64,000 nt of DNA from Micromonospora ureilytica (GCF_015751765.1 NZ_JADOTX010000001.1:558001-622000); one strand, 5' to 3'. Positions 47,791 to 59,049 are shown, counted from the stretch's first letter. A program made the numbers and translations. Notes: generated from the sequence alone by a model not told the origin.

Positions 47791-50367
47791 ATGCGTTCTC
47801 GCGGTACGAGTATCCGCACCAAGATTGTCGCCCTGCTGCTCTCCCTGGTCGCGCTGTGGATGTTCGCGGCCTGGGTGACCCTGCGGGACGGCTTCAACCT
47901 GCTCGGTGTCCAGTTGCTCAACAGCAAGGTCTACACGCCGAGCGAACCGCTGTTGCAGGAGCTCCAGGTGGAGCGGCGGTTGACCCAGGCGTACCTGAGC
48001 AACCCCGACGCCGCGCAGCGGACGGCTCTGGAGGCCGAGCAGCGTAAGGCCGCGGACCTGGCCGGCGACTTCGCTGACTCGGTGCGCAACTGGCAGGTCG
48101 ACATCGCCGGCAGCTCCGCACTGGGCACCCAGCTCGGCATGACGATCGCCCAGATCGACGCGTTGGAGCAGACCCGCGCCGAGGTGCTGGACCGCAAGAT
48201 CGACCGGATCGCCGCCGCCGAGGCGTACACCGGCGCGATTGAGTCGATCTTCCAGATCTACGACGTGACGGGCAGTCTGGACGACAAGCAGATCGCCGCC
48301 GAGGCGGCGGCCCTGATCCAGCTGAACCGGACGAAGGAGCTGATCTCGCAGGAGGACGCGCTGCTCAGCGGCCTCTTCGGCAACGGTCGGATGAGCGGCG
48401 CCGAGTACGCCCGCTACGTCGCGTTGGTCGGCTCGGAGCGCTTCCTCGGTGAGGAGACCCGGGTCCGGCTCGCCGACGCCGACCAGCGCCGTTACCAGCA
48501 GCTCGTCGAGGGTGAGGCGTTCACCCGGCTGCGCGCCGTGCAGGACAGCATCATCCGCGAGGGCCGGCCGTCGACCCAGCTGCCGATCGGCGCCGAGCAG
48601 TGGCGGGGCACCGTCGAGCCGGTGCTGGTCGAGGTGAACAACGCCGTGACCGCGGGCGGCGAGGGCATCGTGGGTCGGGCCACCGGCGTGGCCGTGATGG
48701 TCGTCGTCCGACTGGTGCTCGCCACCGGTCTGGGCCTGCTCGCCGTCATCGCCTCCGTCGTCATCTCGATCACCACCGCGCGGAACCTGTTGCGCCAGTT
48801 GGACCGGCTGCGTGAGGCCGCCTGGCAGTTGGCCGACGAGCGGCTGCCCCGGGTGGTGGAGCGGCTCGGGCGCGGCGAGGAGGTCGACGTGGCCACCGAG
48901 GCGCCTCCGCTGGAGTTCGGCACCGACGAGATCGGCCAGGTCGGCAAGGCGTTCAACGCCGTGCAGGAGACCGCCCTGCGGACCGCCGTCGAGCAGGCCG
49001 ACCTGCGTCGCAACGTCCGCGAGGTCTTCCTGAGCCTGGCCCGACGCACGCAGGCACTCGTACACCGCCAGCTCACCCTGCTCGACTCGATGGAGCGCCG
49101 CGAACACGACGCGGAGGAGCTGGAGGACCTGTTCCGGGTCGACCACCTGGCCACCCGGATGCGGCGCAACGCGGAAAACCTCATCGTGCTCTCCGGCTCC
49201 ACCCCCGGTCGGGCCTGGCGGCGCAACATCCCGATGGTCGACGTGGTGCGTGGTGCCGTGGCCGAGGTGGAGGACTACACCCGGGTCAACGTGCTTCCGC
49301 TCGGGCCGGTCTCCCTCGCCGGCCGCGCGGTCGGCGACATCATCCACCTGCTGGCCGAGCTGATCGAGAACGGCCTGTCGTTCTCCCCGCCGCACACGAC
49401 CGTCGAGGTCCGCGGCCAGCTGGTCTCCAACGGGTTCGCCATCGAGATCGAGGACCGGGGCCTCGGCATGAGCGAGGAGGACCTCGCCGCAGCGAACCAC
49501 CGGATCGTCGACCGGTCCGAGCTGAACCTCGCCAATGCCGCCCGCCTGGGGCTCTACGTGGTGAGCCGGCTGACCGAACGGCACGGCGTGCGGGTACGGC
49601 TCAAGGAGTCCGCGTACGGCGGCACCACAGCTGTCGTGCTGATTCCGCTGGACCTGGTCACCGAGGCCGGCGCCTCCCCGGAGGACTCGGGCTCGTTCCG
49701 GGCCGGTTCGGCCATCCCGATGCCGTCGGCGCCCACCGCGGACACCGGCCGTCCGGCGTCCCTCGCACCTGTCGCGCTCGCCGCGCCGACGACCACCACG
49801 CCGGACGTGCCCGCGACGTCGGCGGTGCCGGTGACGTCGGCGGTGCCCATGTCGACCGACACCACCACCCCGACGACGGACGAGGAGGCCGAGGCGGACA
49901 CCGTGCTCCCCACCCGACAGCGGACCACCCCGGCGTCCGGCACACCCGACCTGCCCACCCGCGCCCGGCGGGGCCCGGGTCAGCCCGCCCTGGAAGCCCC
50001 GACCGTGCCCACTGGCCTGCCCGCCGTCGAACGCGTCCGCCCGGAGGCCCGCGACGCGGAGCCGGTCGCGGCCGGCGACGGTGGTCCGATGCCCGCCCGC
50101 GCCGAGACGGACCGGACCGACTCCGGTCTGCCCGTCCGGGTCCGACAGGCGAGCATCGTTCCCGAGTTGCGAGACGACCCGGCGATGTCGGAGACCGACG
50201 ACGAGGATGTGGTGCGCCCACCGGAGCAAGTTCGCCGGATGATGAGTTCCTACCAGACCGGCACCCGGCGTGGGCGGACCGACGCGGCTCGGCTGCTCGG
50301 CGGCGCCTCCGGCGCCCCGGCGGCGACGCCGTCCGAGCCGACCGACGAGGATCCACAAGCGACCTGA
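47791..50367 (+). CDS. cvnA: Conservon sensor histidine kinase CvnA
   Basis: An 858-residue membrane sensor kinase: first helix about residues 12-30, a large extracytoplasmic helical NIT-like domain to about residue 285, second helix about residues 298-328, a HAMP-like linker, then a dimerisation region and HATPase with LLAELIENGLSFSPPHTTVE (N box) and IEDRGLGMSEED (G box). The last 220 residues are Pro/Thr-rich and disordered. Conservon kinases act with a roadblock protein, a DUF742 protein and a small GTPase, encoded next. Confidence 0.93.
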   Translation: MRSRGTSIRTKIVALLLSLVALWMFAAWVTLRDGFNLLGVQLLNSKVYTPSEPLLQELQVERRLTQAYLSNPDAAQRTALEAEQRKAADLAGDFADSVRNWQVDIAGSSALGTQLGMTIAQIDALEQTRAEVLDRKIDRIAAAEAYTGAIESIFQIYDVTGSLDDKQIAAEAAALIQLNRTKELISQEDALLSGLFGNGRMSGAEYARYVALVGSERFLGEETRVRLADADQRRYQQLVEGEAFTRLRAVQDSIIREGRPSTQLPIGAEQWRGTVEPVLVEVNNAVTAGGEGIVGRATGVAVMVVVRLVLATGLGLLAVIASVVISITTARNLLRQLDRLREAAWQLADERLPRVVERLGRGEEVDVATEAPPLEFGTDEIGQVGKAFNAVQETALRTAVEQADLRRNVREVFLSLARRTQALVHRQLTLLDSMERREHDAEELEDLFRVDHLATRMRRNAENLIVLSGSTPGRAWRRNIPMVDVVRGAVAEVEDYTRVNVLPLGPVSLAGRAVGDIIHLLAELIENGLSFSPPHTTVEVRGQLVSNGFAIEIEDRGLGMSEEDLAAANHRIVDRSELNLANAARLGLYVVSRLTERHGVRVRLKESAYGGTTAVVLIPLDLVTEAGASPEDSGSFRAGSAIPMPSAPTADTGRPASLAPVALAAPTTTTPDVPATSAVPVTSAVPMSTDTTTPTTDEEAEADTVLPTRQRTTPASGTPDLPTRARRGPGQPALEAPTVPTGLPAVERVRPEARDAEPVAAGDGGPMPARAETDRTDSGLPVRVRQASIVPELRDDPAMSETDDEDVVRPPEQVRRMMSSYQTGTRRGRTDAARLLGGASGAPAATPSEPTDEDPQAT

Positions 50368-50457
50368 CCGAGCACCGATGACGCGGGTTTCCACGCGGTG
50401 TGACGGTCAAGCCCCAGACGAACACGGCGCACAGCCGGGCGAGAAGAGGACGACGAA

Positions 50458-50880
50458 GTGACCCAGAAGACGGCTTCGAGCGCCGACCTGACGTGGTTGC
50501 TGGATGACCTGGTGGGCCGGGTGAAGCAGGCCGAGCACGCGGTCGCGCTCTCCACCGACGGCCTCATGATGGCCTCCTCCCAGGGGTTGAGCCGGGACGA
50601 CGGCGAGCACCTGGCAGCGATGGCGGCCGGCATCCAGAGCCTCGCCCGGGGCGCCGGCAAGCGTTTCGGTGGCGGGCAGGTGCAGCAGACCATCATCGAG
50701 ATGCAGTCGTCGTTCCTGTTCGTCACGGCGGCCGGCCGCAACGCCTGCCTGGCGGTGCTGGCCACCGAGGACGCCGATGTCGGCCTGATCGCCTACGAGA
50801 TGGCGATGCTTGTCACCCGGGTCGGCAAGTACGTCGCGTCGCCGTCGCGCGGCACCGATCAGCAGGTCGGCGAGAGGTAG
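50458..50880 (+). CDS. cvnB: Roadblock/LC7 domain protein CvnB
   Basis: A 140-residue roadblock/LC7 protein (DLTWLLDDLVGRVKQAEHAVALSTDGLMMASS, then QTIIEMQSSFLFVTAAGRNACLAVLA) of the kind that binds the small GTPase in conservons. GTG at 50458 after AAGAGGA. It follows cvnA by 90 bp. Confidence 0.94.
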   Translation: MTQKTASSADLTWLLDDLVGRVKQAEHAVALSTDGLMMASSQGLSRDDGEHLAAMAAGIQSLARGAGKRFGGGQVQQTIIEMQSSFLFVTAAGRNACLAVLATEDADVGLIAYEMAMLVTRVGKYVASPSRGTDQQVGER

Positions 50881-50885
50881 CGGCG

Positions 50886-51272
50886 ATGACGGTCCAGGGG
50901 GAGTCCGCAGACCATCAGTGGGTGGATGACCATGCGGGTCCGGTGGTGCGTCCGTACGCGGTGACGCGCGGTCGGGCCCGCCCGGTCACCGGCACATTCG
51001 ACCTGATCTCCCTGGTCACGGCGACCCGAGCCGAGGTCACGCCCGAGGTCGGTCTCGGTCCCGAGCATTTGGCGATCGTCGGGCTGTGTCAGCGCATACA
51101 GTCCGTCGCCGAGATCGCCGCCCATCTCGACCTGCCGGTGGGCACCATCCGGGTGCTTCTCGGTGATCTGGCGGCCCGCAGCCTGGTGCAGGTCCGCGAG
51201 CCGCAGACCACGGCCGGTCTTCCCGACAACAGCATCTTCGAGGCGGTAATCAATGGACTACGGGCACTCTGA
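50886..51272 (+). CDS. cvnC: DUF742 protein CvnC
   Basis: A 128-residue DUF742 protein with an N-terminal VVRPYAVTRGRARP motif and a winged-helix-like region HLAIVGLCQRIQSVAEIAAHLDLPVGTIRVLLGDLAARSLVQV. Third conserved member of the conservon; its role is not defined. It lies five bases after cvnB and overlaps cvnD by 20 bp. Confidence 0.94.
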   Translation: MTVQGESADHQWVDDHAGPVVRPYAVTRGRARPVTGTFDLISLVTATRAEVTPEVGLGPEHLAIVGLCQRIQSVAEIAAHLDLPVGTIRVLLGDLAARSLVQVREPQTTAGLPDNSIFEAVINGLRAL

Positions 51273-51864
51273 CCGGCCGGCGGGAGCGACGCCACTGCCC
51301 ACCGCGATCAAGATCCTGGTCGCGGGCGGCTTCGGCGTGGGCAAAACGACAATGGTTGGCGCGGTCAGCGAAACCCGGCCGTTGCGCACCGAGGAGGTGC
51401 TGACGGAGTCGGGGGTCGGCATCGACGACCTGTCCGGGGTGGAGGCCAAGACCACCACCACGGTGGCCATGGACTTCGGCCGGATCACCATCAGCGACGA
51501 CCTGGTGCTGTACCTGTTCGGTACGCCGGGGCAGGACCGGTTCTGGTTCGTGTGGGACGAGCTGGCGTTGGGCGCGATCGGCGCCGTGGTGCTGGCCGAC
51601 ACCCGCCGGCTCGCCGACTGCTTCCCCTCGATCGACTACTTCGAGGGTCGGGGCACGCCCTTCGTGGTGGCGGTCAACTGCTTCCAGGACGCCCGGAAGT
51701 ACCGGCTCGACGAGGTGCAGGCCGCGCTGAACCTGGACCCGGGTGTGCCGGTGCTGCTCTGCGACGCCCGGCAACGTGAGTCCAGCAAGGAAGTGCTCGT
51801 CACGCTGATGGAGCACGCCATGAAGACCCGCGAGGCCCGCCGCCGCGCCGCCAGCGGAGACTGA
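51253..51864 (+). CDS. cvnD: Conservon small GTPase CvnD
   Basis: A 203-residue Ras-like GTPase: P-loop GGFGVGKTTMVG near residue 24, switch region KTTTTVAMDFGRI, switch II LFGTPGQDRFWF, and the guanine-specificity region VAVNCF, where NC replaces the usual NKxD. Works with CvnA-C in a signalling complex at the membrane. ATG at 51253 lies inside the end of cvnC. Confidence 0.94.
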   Translation: MDYGHSDRPAGATPLPTAIKILVAGGFGVGKTTMVGAVSETRPLRTEEVLTESGVGIDDLSGVEAKTTTTVAMDFGRITISDDLVLYLFGTPGQDRFWFVWDELALGAIGAVVLADTRRLADCFPSIDYFEGRGTPFVVAVNCFQDARKYRLDEVQAALNLDPGVPVLLCDARQRESSKEVLVTLMEHAMKTREARRRAASGD

Positions 51865-51949
51865 CAGAAGTTTTTCGGGGGAGGGTGTCCGGAACACCGT
51901 CGGCCGATCGTCATGCTGGCGACACCCCGAGAAACCAGGGAGCGACCAG

Positions 51950-52285
51950 ATGAAGTACATGATGTTCGTTTGCAGCGACACCGAGCCGGACACCGACCCC
52001 ACCGAGCTACCCGACATCCACAAGTGGGTGGCGGAGAACGATTCTCAGGGCCGCCGCCTGACCGGCAACGTGCTGGGGTCGACAAGCGCGGCCACCACCG
52101 TGCGTGTACGCGACGGTGAGCTGCTCGTCTCCGAGGGGCCGTTCGCGGAGACCGCCGAGGTGATCGTGGGCTTCGACCTGCTCGACTGCGCCGACCTGGA
52201 CGAGGCGATCGAGGTGGCCCGCACCCACCCGATGGCCCGCCAGGGGCGACTGGAACTGCGCCCGTTCGCGGACCTGTCCGACTGA
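51950..52285 (+). CDS. YciI/DGPF-domain protein
   Basis: A 111-residue ferredoxin-fold protein (MKYMMFVCSDTEPD..., LLVSEGPFAETAEVIVGFDLLDCADLDEAIEVA, LELRPF) of the DGPF group, here with EGPF. These genes pair with ECF42 sigma factors, as the next gene shows. AGGGAG precedes the ATG at 51950. Confidence 0.9.
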   Translation: MKYMMFVCSDTEPDTDPTELPDIHKWVAENDSQGRRLTGNVLGSTSAATTVRVRDGELLVSEGPFAETAEVIVGFDLLDCADLDEAIEVARTHPMARQGRLELRPFADLSD

Positions 52286-52314
52286 CGGAGTTGTCGACTT
52301 CGCAGCGCCGGCCG

Positions 52315-53553
52315 ATGCCCACCCGGGCACCGGCCGGCGCCGTGGCGGCGGCGGAGGCCGTCGCCGCCGCCGGCGTCGAGGCGTACCCCCGGATCGTCGC
52401 GACCCTGATCCGGGTGACCGGGGACTGGGCGTTGGCCGAGGACTGCGCCCAGGAGTCGTTGACCGTCGCCCTGGAGCGCTGGCCCGCCGACGGCGTGCCG
52501 ACCAACCCGGGCGGCTGGCTCATGACGGTGGCCCGCAACCGGGCGATCGACGTGCTGCGCCGGGCCACTGTGGAGCGGCGCAAGCTGCACGACCTGGCCT
52601 TGCTCACACCGGACGACGCGTCGCCCGAGCCGCAGGTGGGGCAGGACGTGGTGGACGACCGGCTGCGGCTCATCTTCACCTGCTGCCACCCAGCGCTCGC
52701 GCTCGAGGCCCGGGTGGCGTTGACGTTGCGAACGGTCTGCGGTGTGCCGACCGCCGACATCGCCCGCCTCCTGCTGGTCAGCGAGTCGACGATGACCCGC
52801 CGGCTGACCCGGACGCGCACCCGCATCGCGCAGGCCGGCATCCCGTACCGGGTGCCGAGCGGGCCGGCGCTGACCGAGCGGCTGCCCGGCGTCCTCGCCG
52901 TGCTGTACCTGCTGTTCACCCGGGGCTACGTCGCCGACGGCGAGCCCGCCTTCGCCGACGAGGCCGTCCGGCTGGCCCGGCTGCTCGACCGGCTGATGCC
53001 CGAGCAGTCCGAGGTCGCCGCGCTGTTGGCGCTGTTCCTGTTCCAACACTCCCGTGCCGACGCCCGCCGCGACGCCGCCGGCACCCTGCTCACCCTGCAA
53101 CGGCAGGACCGCGACCGGTGGGACCGCGAGGCCATCGCCGAGGGCCTGGCCGCCCTCGATCGGGTACGCCACGACGGGCCGTACGCCTGGCAGGCTCGGA
53201 TCGCCGCCTGCCACGCCACCGCCGCCTCGGCCGACGACACCGACTGGCCGACGATCGCGCGGGCCTACGACGCGCTGGCCGACATCCGCCCCTCGCCGGT
53301 GATCGCCCTCAACCGTGCGGTCGCGCACGGCTACGCGTACGGGCCGGCCGCCGGGTTGGTCCTGCTCGACGCGGCGCGTGCCGGGGGTGGGCTGGACGGC
53401 TACCCGCTCAGTGTGGCGGTCGAGGCCGACCTGGTGGCCCGGCAGGGTGACCGGCCGCGCGCGGCCGGACTGTTCCGGGAGGCGGCGGCAGCGGTCGGCT
53501 CAGCCGCCGAACGCCGCGCGCTGCTCGACCGGGCCGGCGAACTCGACCGGTAG
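52315..53553 (+). CDS. ECF42-type RNA polymerase sigma factor
   Basis: About 412 residues: sigma region 2 (TLIRVTGDWALAEDCAQESLTVALERWP), region 4 (RVALTLRTVCGVPTADIARLLLVSESTMTRRLTRTRTRI), then a long C-terminal TPR-like DUF6596 domain (GVLAVLYLLFTRGY, ALNRAVAHGYAYGPAAGL). ECF42 factors control their adjacent DGPF genes and need the C-domain for activity. Start uncertain: ATG at 52315, with a TTG at 52291 also possible. It follows the YciI gene closely. Confidence 0.88.
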   Translation: MPTRAPAGAVAAAEAVAAAGVEAYPRIVATLIRVTGDWALAEDCAQESLTVALERWPADGVPTNPGGWLMTVARNRAIDVLRRATVERRKLHDLALLTPDDASPEPQVGQDVVDDRLRLIFTCCHPALALEARVALTLRTVCGVPTADIARLLLVSESTMTRRLTRTRTRIAQAGIPYRVPSGPALTERLPGVLAVLYLLFTRGYVADGEPAFADEAVRLARLLDRLMPEQSEVAALLALFLFQHSRADARRDAAGTLLTLQRQDRDRWDREAIAEGLAALDRVRHDGPYAWQARIAACHATAASADDTDWPTIARAYDALADIRPSPVIALNRAVAHGYAYGPAAGLVLLDAARAGGGLDGYPLSVAVEADLVARQGDRPRAAGLFREAAAAVGSAAERRALLDRAGELDR

Positions 53554-53613
53554 CGGAGCGGCCGAACGCCACCAGGAGCGGTACGTCGGTCATCTGGACC
53601 GGCGCCGCCTCGC

Positions 53614-53684
53614 CGATCACGGAGTTGTGGTGGGCGACAAAGCCCCCGTGAATTGCCAAACCAGGCATCACCACTCCATGATCG
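53614..53684. repeat. Palindromic intergenic repeat, type B
   Basis: CGATCACGGAGTTGTGGTG (53614-53632) and CACCACTCCATGATCG (53669-53684) are imperfect inverted repeats. The GATCATGGAGTTGTGGTG-like arm is a motif I associate with multi-copy intergenic palindromes in Micromonospora, from memory only. Confidence 0.5.
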
Positions 53685-53709
53685 ACGGGCCGGGTCTGCC
53701 CCCGCTCCG

Positions 53710-53779
53710 CGATCTTGCATTTTCTGTCCCGACACAAGGGGCATACCCGCTCATGTCGACGACCGAAACTGCAAGATCG
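53710..53779. repeat. Palindromic intergenic repeat, type C
   Basis: CGATCTTGCATTTTCTGTC (53710-53728) pairs with GACCGAAACTGCAAGATCG (53761-53779) with two mismatches, enclosing a 32-base loop that has further partial pairing. No gene is evident. Types B and C together fill most of the 296-bp gap after the sigma factor gene. Confidence 0.6.
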
Positions 53780-53849
53780 GCGCGATCTCTCGCTCGACAC
53801 ACGTTGGTCTACCTGCACAGTAGGGCCGCATGGTCGACCGCGGGGAGGG

Positions 53850-54038
53850 TCAGCGGCGCTTGGCCATTGCCACGAACCGGGTCCAGGCCGCCGGGTCGAA
53901 GGCGAGCGCCGGACCGGCCGGGTCCTTCGAGTCACGTACGCCGATGACGCCCGCGAGGTTGTCGGCCACCTCGACGCAGTCGCCGCCGTTGTTGCCACTC
54001 TTGCTGCTCTTGCGCCACCGAGCGCCGGTCAGGTCCAT
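53850..54038 (-). CDS. DUF397 protein
   Basis: A 62-residue protein with the DUF397 pattern ARWRKSSKSGNNGGDCVEVADN, VIGVRDSKDP and FDPAAWTRFVAMAK. DUF397 proteins are encoded next to XRE/DUF5753 regulators and modulate them in Streptomyces; the pairing is seen here with a ten-base overlap. Confidence 0.94.
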   Translation of the reverse strand: MDLTGARWRKSSKSGNNGGDCVEVADNLAGVIGVRDSKDPAGPALAFDPAAWTRFVAMAKRR

Positions 54039-54796
54039 GATGCTGCCGCTTCTCTGATGAGGCTGAGGGACTGAGCACGCGACAGGGCACCGTCGCGAAT
54101 GCGTTCCCACCGTCGATCGAGCGTAGCAACGTCGGCAACCTTGTCGATGAGCTGCGCCTGCGCCTGGCTGTCGACGTGCGCGACCCGCGCCCCGTCCGGC
54201 ATCTCGGCCACCGTGAACGGGCCACCGAGGCCCGGATACATGCCGACGTCGACGGGCACGACGAACAGCGACACGTTCGGCAGCGTGGCCTGCTCGGCCA
54301 GCCGCTCGCACTGCTCCCGCATCATGGCCCGGTCGCCGTCGAGGGTGCGCCGCAGGACTCCCTCGTCGAGGACCGCGACGAGCAGCGGCGGGCGTTCCCG
54401 ACGCAGGATGGCCTGCCGGCTCAGCCGCGCCTCGGCGAGGTCGTCGGCCTCGGCCGGTGTCAGCGCCTCGCCGACCAGCGTCGCCAGCGCGTACGCCTTG
54501 GTCTGAAGGAGGCCCGGTATCCACGCGAGCTGAAACGACCGCAGCGACAGCGCCTCGCGCTCGATCTCGGCCCACTGTCGGAACCAGGCCGGCGTGCGGC
54601 GCTTCAGCGCGTCCGGCCACAGCTCGTCGACGTTCCGGCCGAGCAGCTCGGCGACCCGAGCGCGATGACGTGTCTGCGGGATTCGTTCCGTGCTCGCCCA
54701 CTTGGCGGCCGTCTTCGGATCAACACCAATCTGAGCAGCGAGACTGTCCGCTGTGTGGCCCCTCTCGGTCATCGCCGCCTGTACTGCTCGATTCAT
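54029..54796 (-). CDS. XRE family regulator with DUF5753 sensor domain
   Basis: A 255-residue protein: HTH at about residues 5-45 (MTERGHTADSLAAQIGVDPKTAAKWAST), then a DUF5753-type domain (RSFQLAWIPGLLQTKAYA, VLDEGVLRRTLDGDRAMMREQ, LFVVPVDVGMYPGLGGPFTV). WhiJ-like in layout. A tandem near-direct repeat TTCTGGAA(C) lies upstream at about 54808-54825 on the minus strand, a candidate binding site. Start ATG 54796 follows GGAG. Confidence 0.9.
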   Translation of the reverse strand: MNRAVQAAMTERGHTADSLAAQIGVDPKTAAKWASTERIPQTRHRARVAELLGRNVDELWPDALKRRTPAWFRQWAEIEREALSLRSFQLAWIPGLLQTKAYALATLVGEALTPAEADDLAEARLSRQAILRRERPPLLVAVLDEGVLRRTLDGDRAMMREQCERLAEQATLPNVSLFVVPVDVGMYPGLGGPFTVAEMPDGARVAHVDSQAQAQLIDKVADVATLDRRWERIRDGALSRAQSLSLIREAAASWT

Positions 54797-54910
54797 CTCC
54801 AGCCCTTCCAGAACGTTCCAGACGTCGGAAAGAAATACTTCTACGCGGTGTGATCGCTTGGCAACCCTCGGCAGGGTGCTGTGTAGACAGCATCGACGAG
54901 GGAGCACCGG

Positions 54911-55354
54911 ATGCCCGAGGACAGGTCCTGCAACCGCCCACACCGGCCAGGCAATCGACCGGTCCAGCCGGCCTCGCCCCGCGTGAACGTCACCGGCTCG
55001 ACCGGGCCACGGCACCCTCCGTACCGTGGCCCCGGTCGCGCGGAAAACGTCGTACCCGAATCACGCTGGCGGTCCCGGTGCGGCCCGCCGGTCGCGCATA
55101 CCGCCGCCGGCCCCCTGTGGACGTGCGACGCCTGCGGTTGGGACTGGCCCTGCCCTGCGCTGCGAGCGACCCCGACGGACGCCGCCCGCCGGGCGACCCT
55201 GATCCCCGAGTTCTCCCGGATCACCCGCCGGGCAATCCGCGACCTGCGCGGCCAGCCGGGCGGCCCCGATCCGGTCGCCATCGTCCGCCGTTTCCTCTGG
55301 TTCCTGCCGCTCACCGACGAGGAGGCCCGCGCTGTCGCGCTGCGGCTGCGCTGA
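54911..55354 (+). CDS. Hypothetical protein downstream of XRE regulator
   Basis: A 147-residue protein divergent from the XRE gene: a Pro/Arg-rich N-half, then WTCDACGWDWPCPALRATPTDAARRATLIPEF with CxxC and Cys, and a helical C-terminus ending EEARAVALRLR. Small proteins with a WTCxxCxxxWPC motif often accompany such regulators in Micromonosporaceae, as I recall. ATG at 54911 follows GAGGGAG. The N-terminal half may be spurious. Confidence 0.6.
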   Translation: MPEDRSCNRPHRPGNRPVQPASPRVNVTGSTGPRHPPYRGPGRAENVVPESRWRSRCGPPVAHTAAGPLWTCDACGWDWPCPALRATPTDAARRATLIPEFSRITRRAIRDLRGQPGGPDPVAIVRRFLWFLPLTDEEARAVALRLR

Positions 55355-55457
55355 GCGTTCACCCCGACGGGTGCCGGGCCCTCATCGACCGGGTCGACGA
55401 CCTCATCAGCGAGCGAGCGAGAGTCACGCCACCAGGATCTGCAACGCCACCTCCAGG

Positions 55458-55643
55458 TCACCGGCACGGTGTGGGGTGCAGGGTCCCGGGCGGCGTCGGT
55501 ACGTCGTACTTCTGGATGCGGTCGTCCCGGGTGACCAGGGTCAGCCCTTCGTGCAGGGCCTGCGCGACCAGCATCCGGTCGACGGGATCCCGGACGCAGG
55601 CTCTGTCCCGCCGAGGGCGGGGCGGAGCCTGGTGACGTCGCAC
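55458..55643 (-). pseudogene. VapC-like PIN-domain toxin remnant
   Basis: The minus frame encodes DPVDRMLVAQALHEGLTLVTRDDRIQKYDVP, the C-terminal third of a VapC-type PIN nuclease with the conserved Asp-rich end. The first 80 or so residues of the domain, including the first acidic cluster, are absent upstream, where the DivIVA-motif gene begins. No antitoxin gene is visible. It looks like a truncated toxin-antitoxin relic. Confidence 0.6.
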
Positions 55644-55691
55644 CCCGTCGCCAATCCCGTCGGCGCGACCGGTGACCGATATGGTGGCCGC

Positions 55692-55907
55692 ATGGAATTG
55701 CCGTTCGTGGTTGCTCTGCGCGGTTATGACATGCGTCAGGTCGAGAGTCTCTTCGCCGAGGTCGATGGGGCTCTGGCTACTGACAGCGCTGTGGCACGGG
55801 CTGCCGCGCGAGACGCGCTGCGGGCGGCCACCCTGCGACGGCGGTTACGTGGCTACGACGTCCGGCAGGTGGATGCGGCGATAGACGAGCGACTCCGGGC
55901 GCTCTGA
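55692..55907 (+). CDS. Small protein with two DivIVA-like motifs
   Basis: A 71-residue protein with a duplicated motif: LRGYDMRQVESLFAEV and LRGYDVRQVDAAIDERL. The FRGYDxxQVD pattern is the membrane-binding N-terminal signature of DivIVA proteins, normally present once before a coiled coil. Here two copies sit about 44 residues apart with a short helix between. Function unknown; it might bind curved membrane or a divisome partner. Confidence 0.7.
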   Translation: MELPFVVALRGYDMRQVESLFAEVDGALATDSAVARAAARDALRAATLRRRLRGYDVRQVDAAIDERLRAL

Positions 55908-55934
55908 CCGCAAGCCTTCCTCGGTGTTGACGGC

Positions 55935-55968
55935 GAAGGCCGCCCCCGCCGAAGCGGGAGCGGCCTTC
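55935..55968. terminator. Bidirectional terminator before acn
   Basis: GAAGGCCGC-C-CCCGC (55935-55949) pairs with GCGGG-A-GCGGCCTTC (55954-55968) with a single mismatch over a CGAA loop, between the convergent DivIVA-motif gene and acn. Confidence 0.75.
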
Positions 55969-55984
55969 GATCAGCCGTACGCGA

Positions 55985-58837
<2,853 letters not shown>

Positions 58838-58931
58838 ACCAGCGACCGTGAGTAGTCCTGAGCAGTCTGTCGCACCGGCCGGGGTGCCGCCGAGGTTAGG
58901 TGACACTTACCGCCCGATTCCGCTTCCAACA

Positions 58932-58950
58932 AAACCGTACGTCCGTCTTG
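58932..58950. promoter_or_regulatory. Probable AcnR operator upstream of acn
   Basis: AAACCGTACGTCCGTCTTG is 17/19 identical to the palindromic site in front of the AcnR-like gene (40325-40343). It lies in the acn-dedA gap where the acn promoter is expected. Confidence 0.6.
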
Positions 58951-59049
58951 CTATCTGCGCAACCCGGCGTCAGGAGCTGGGCGGCCCACGACCGCGCCGC
59001 GTCGTCGGGGCGGCGGGGTAGGGTCGGGGCCGATCGGAAGGGGTGCCGA

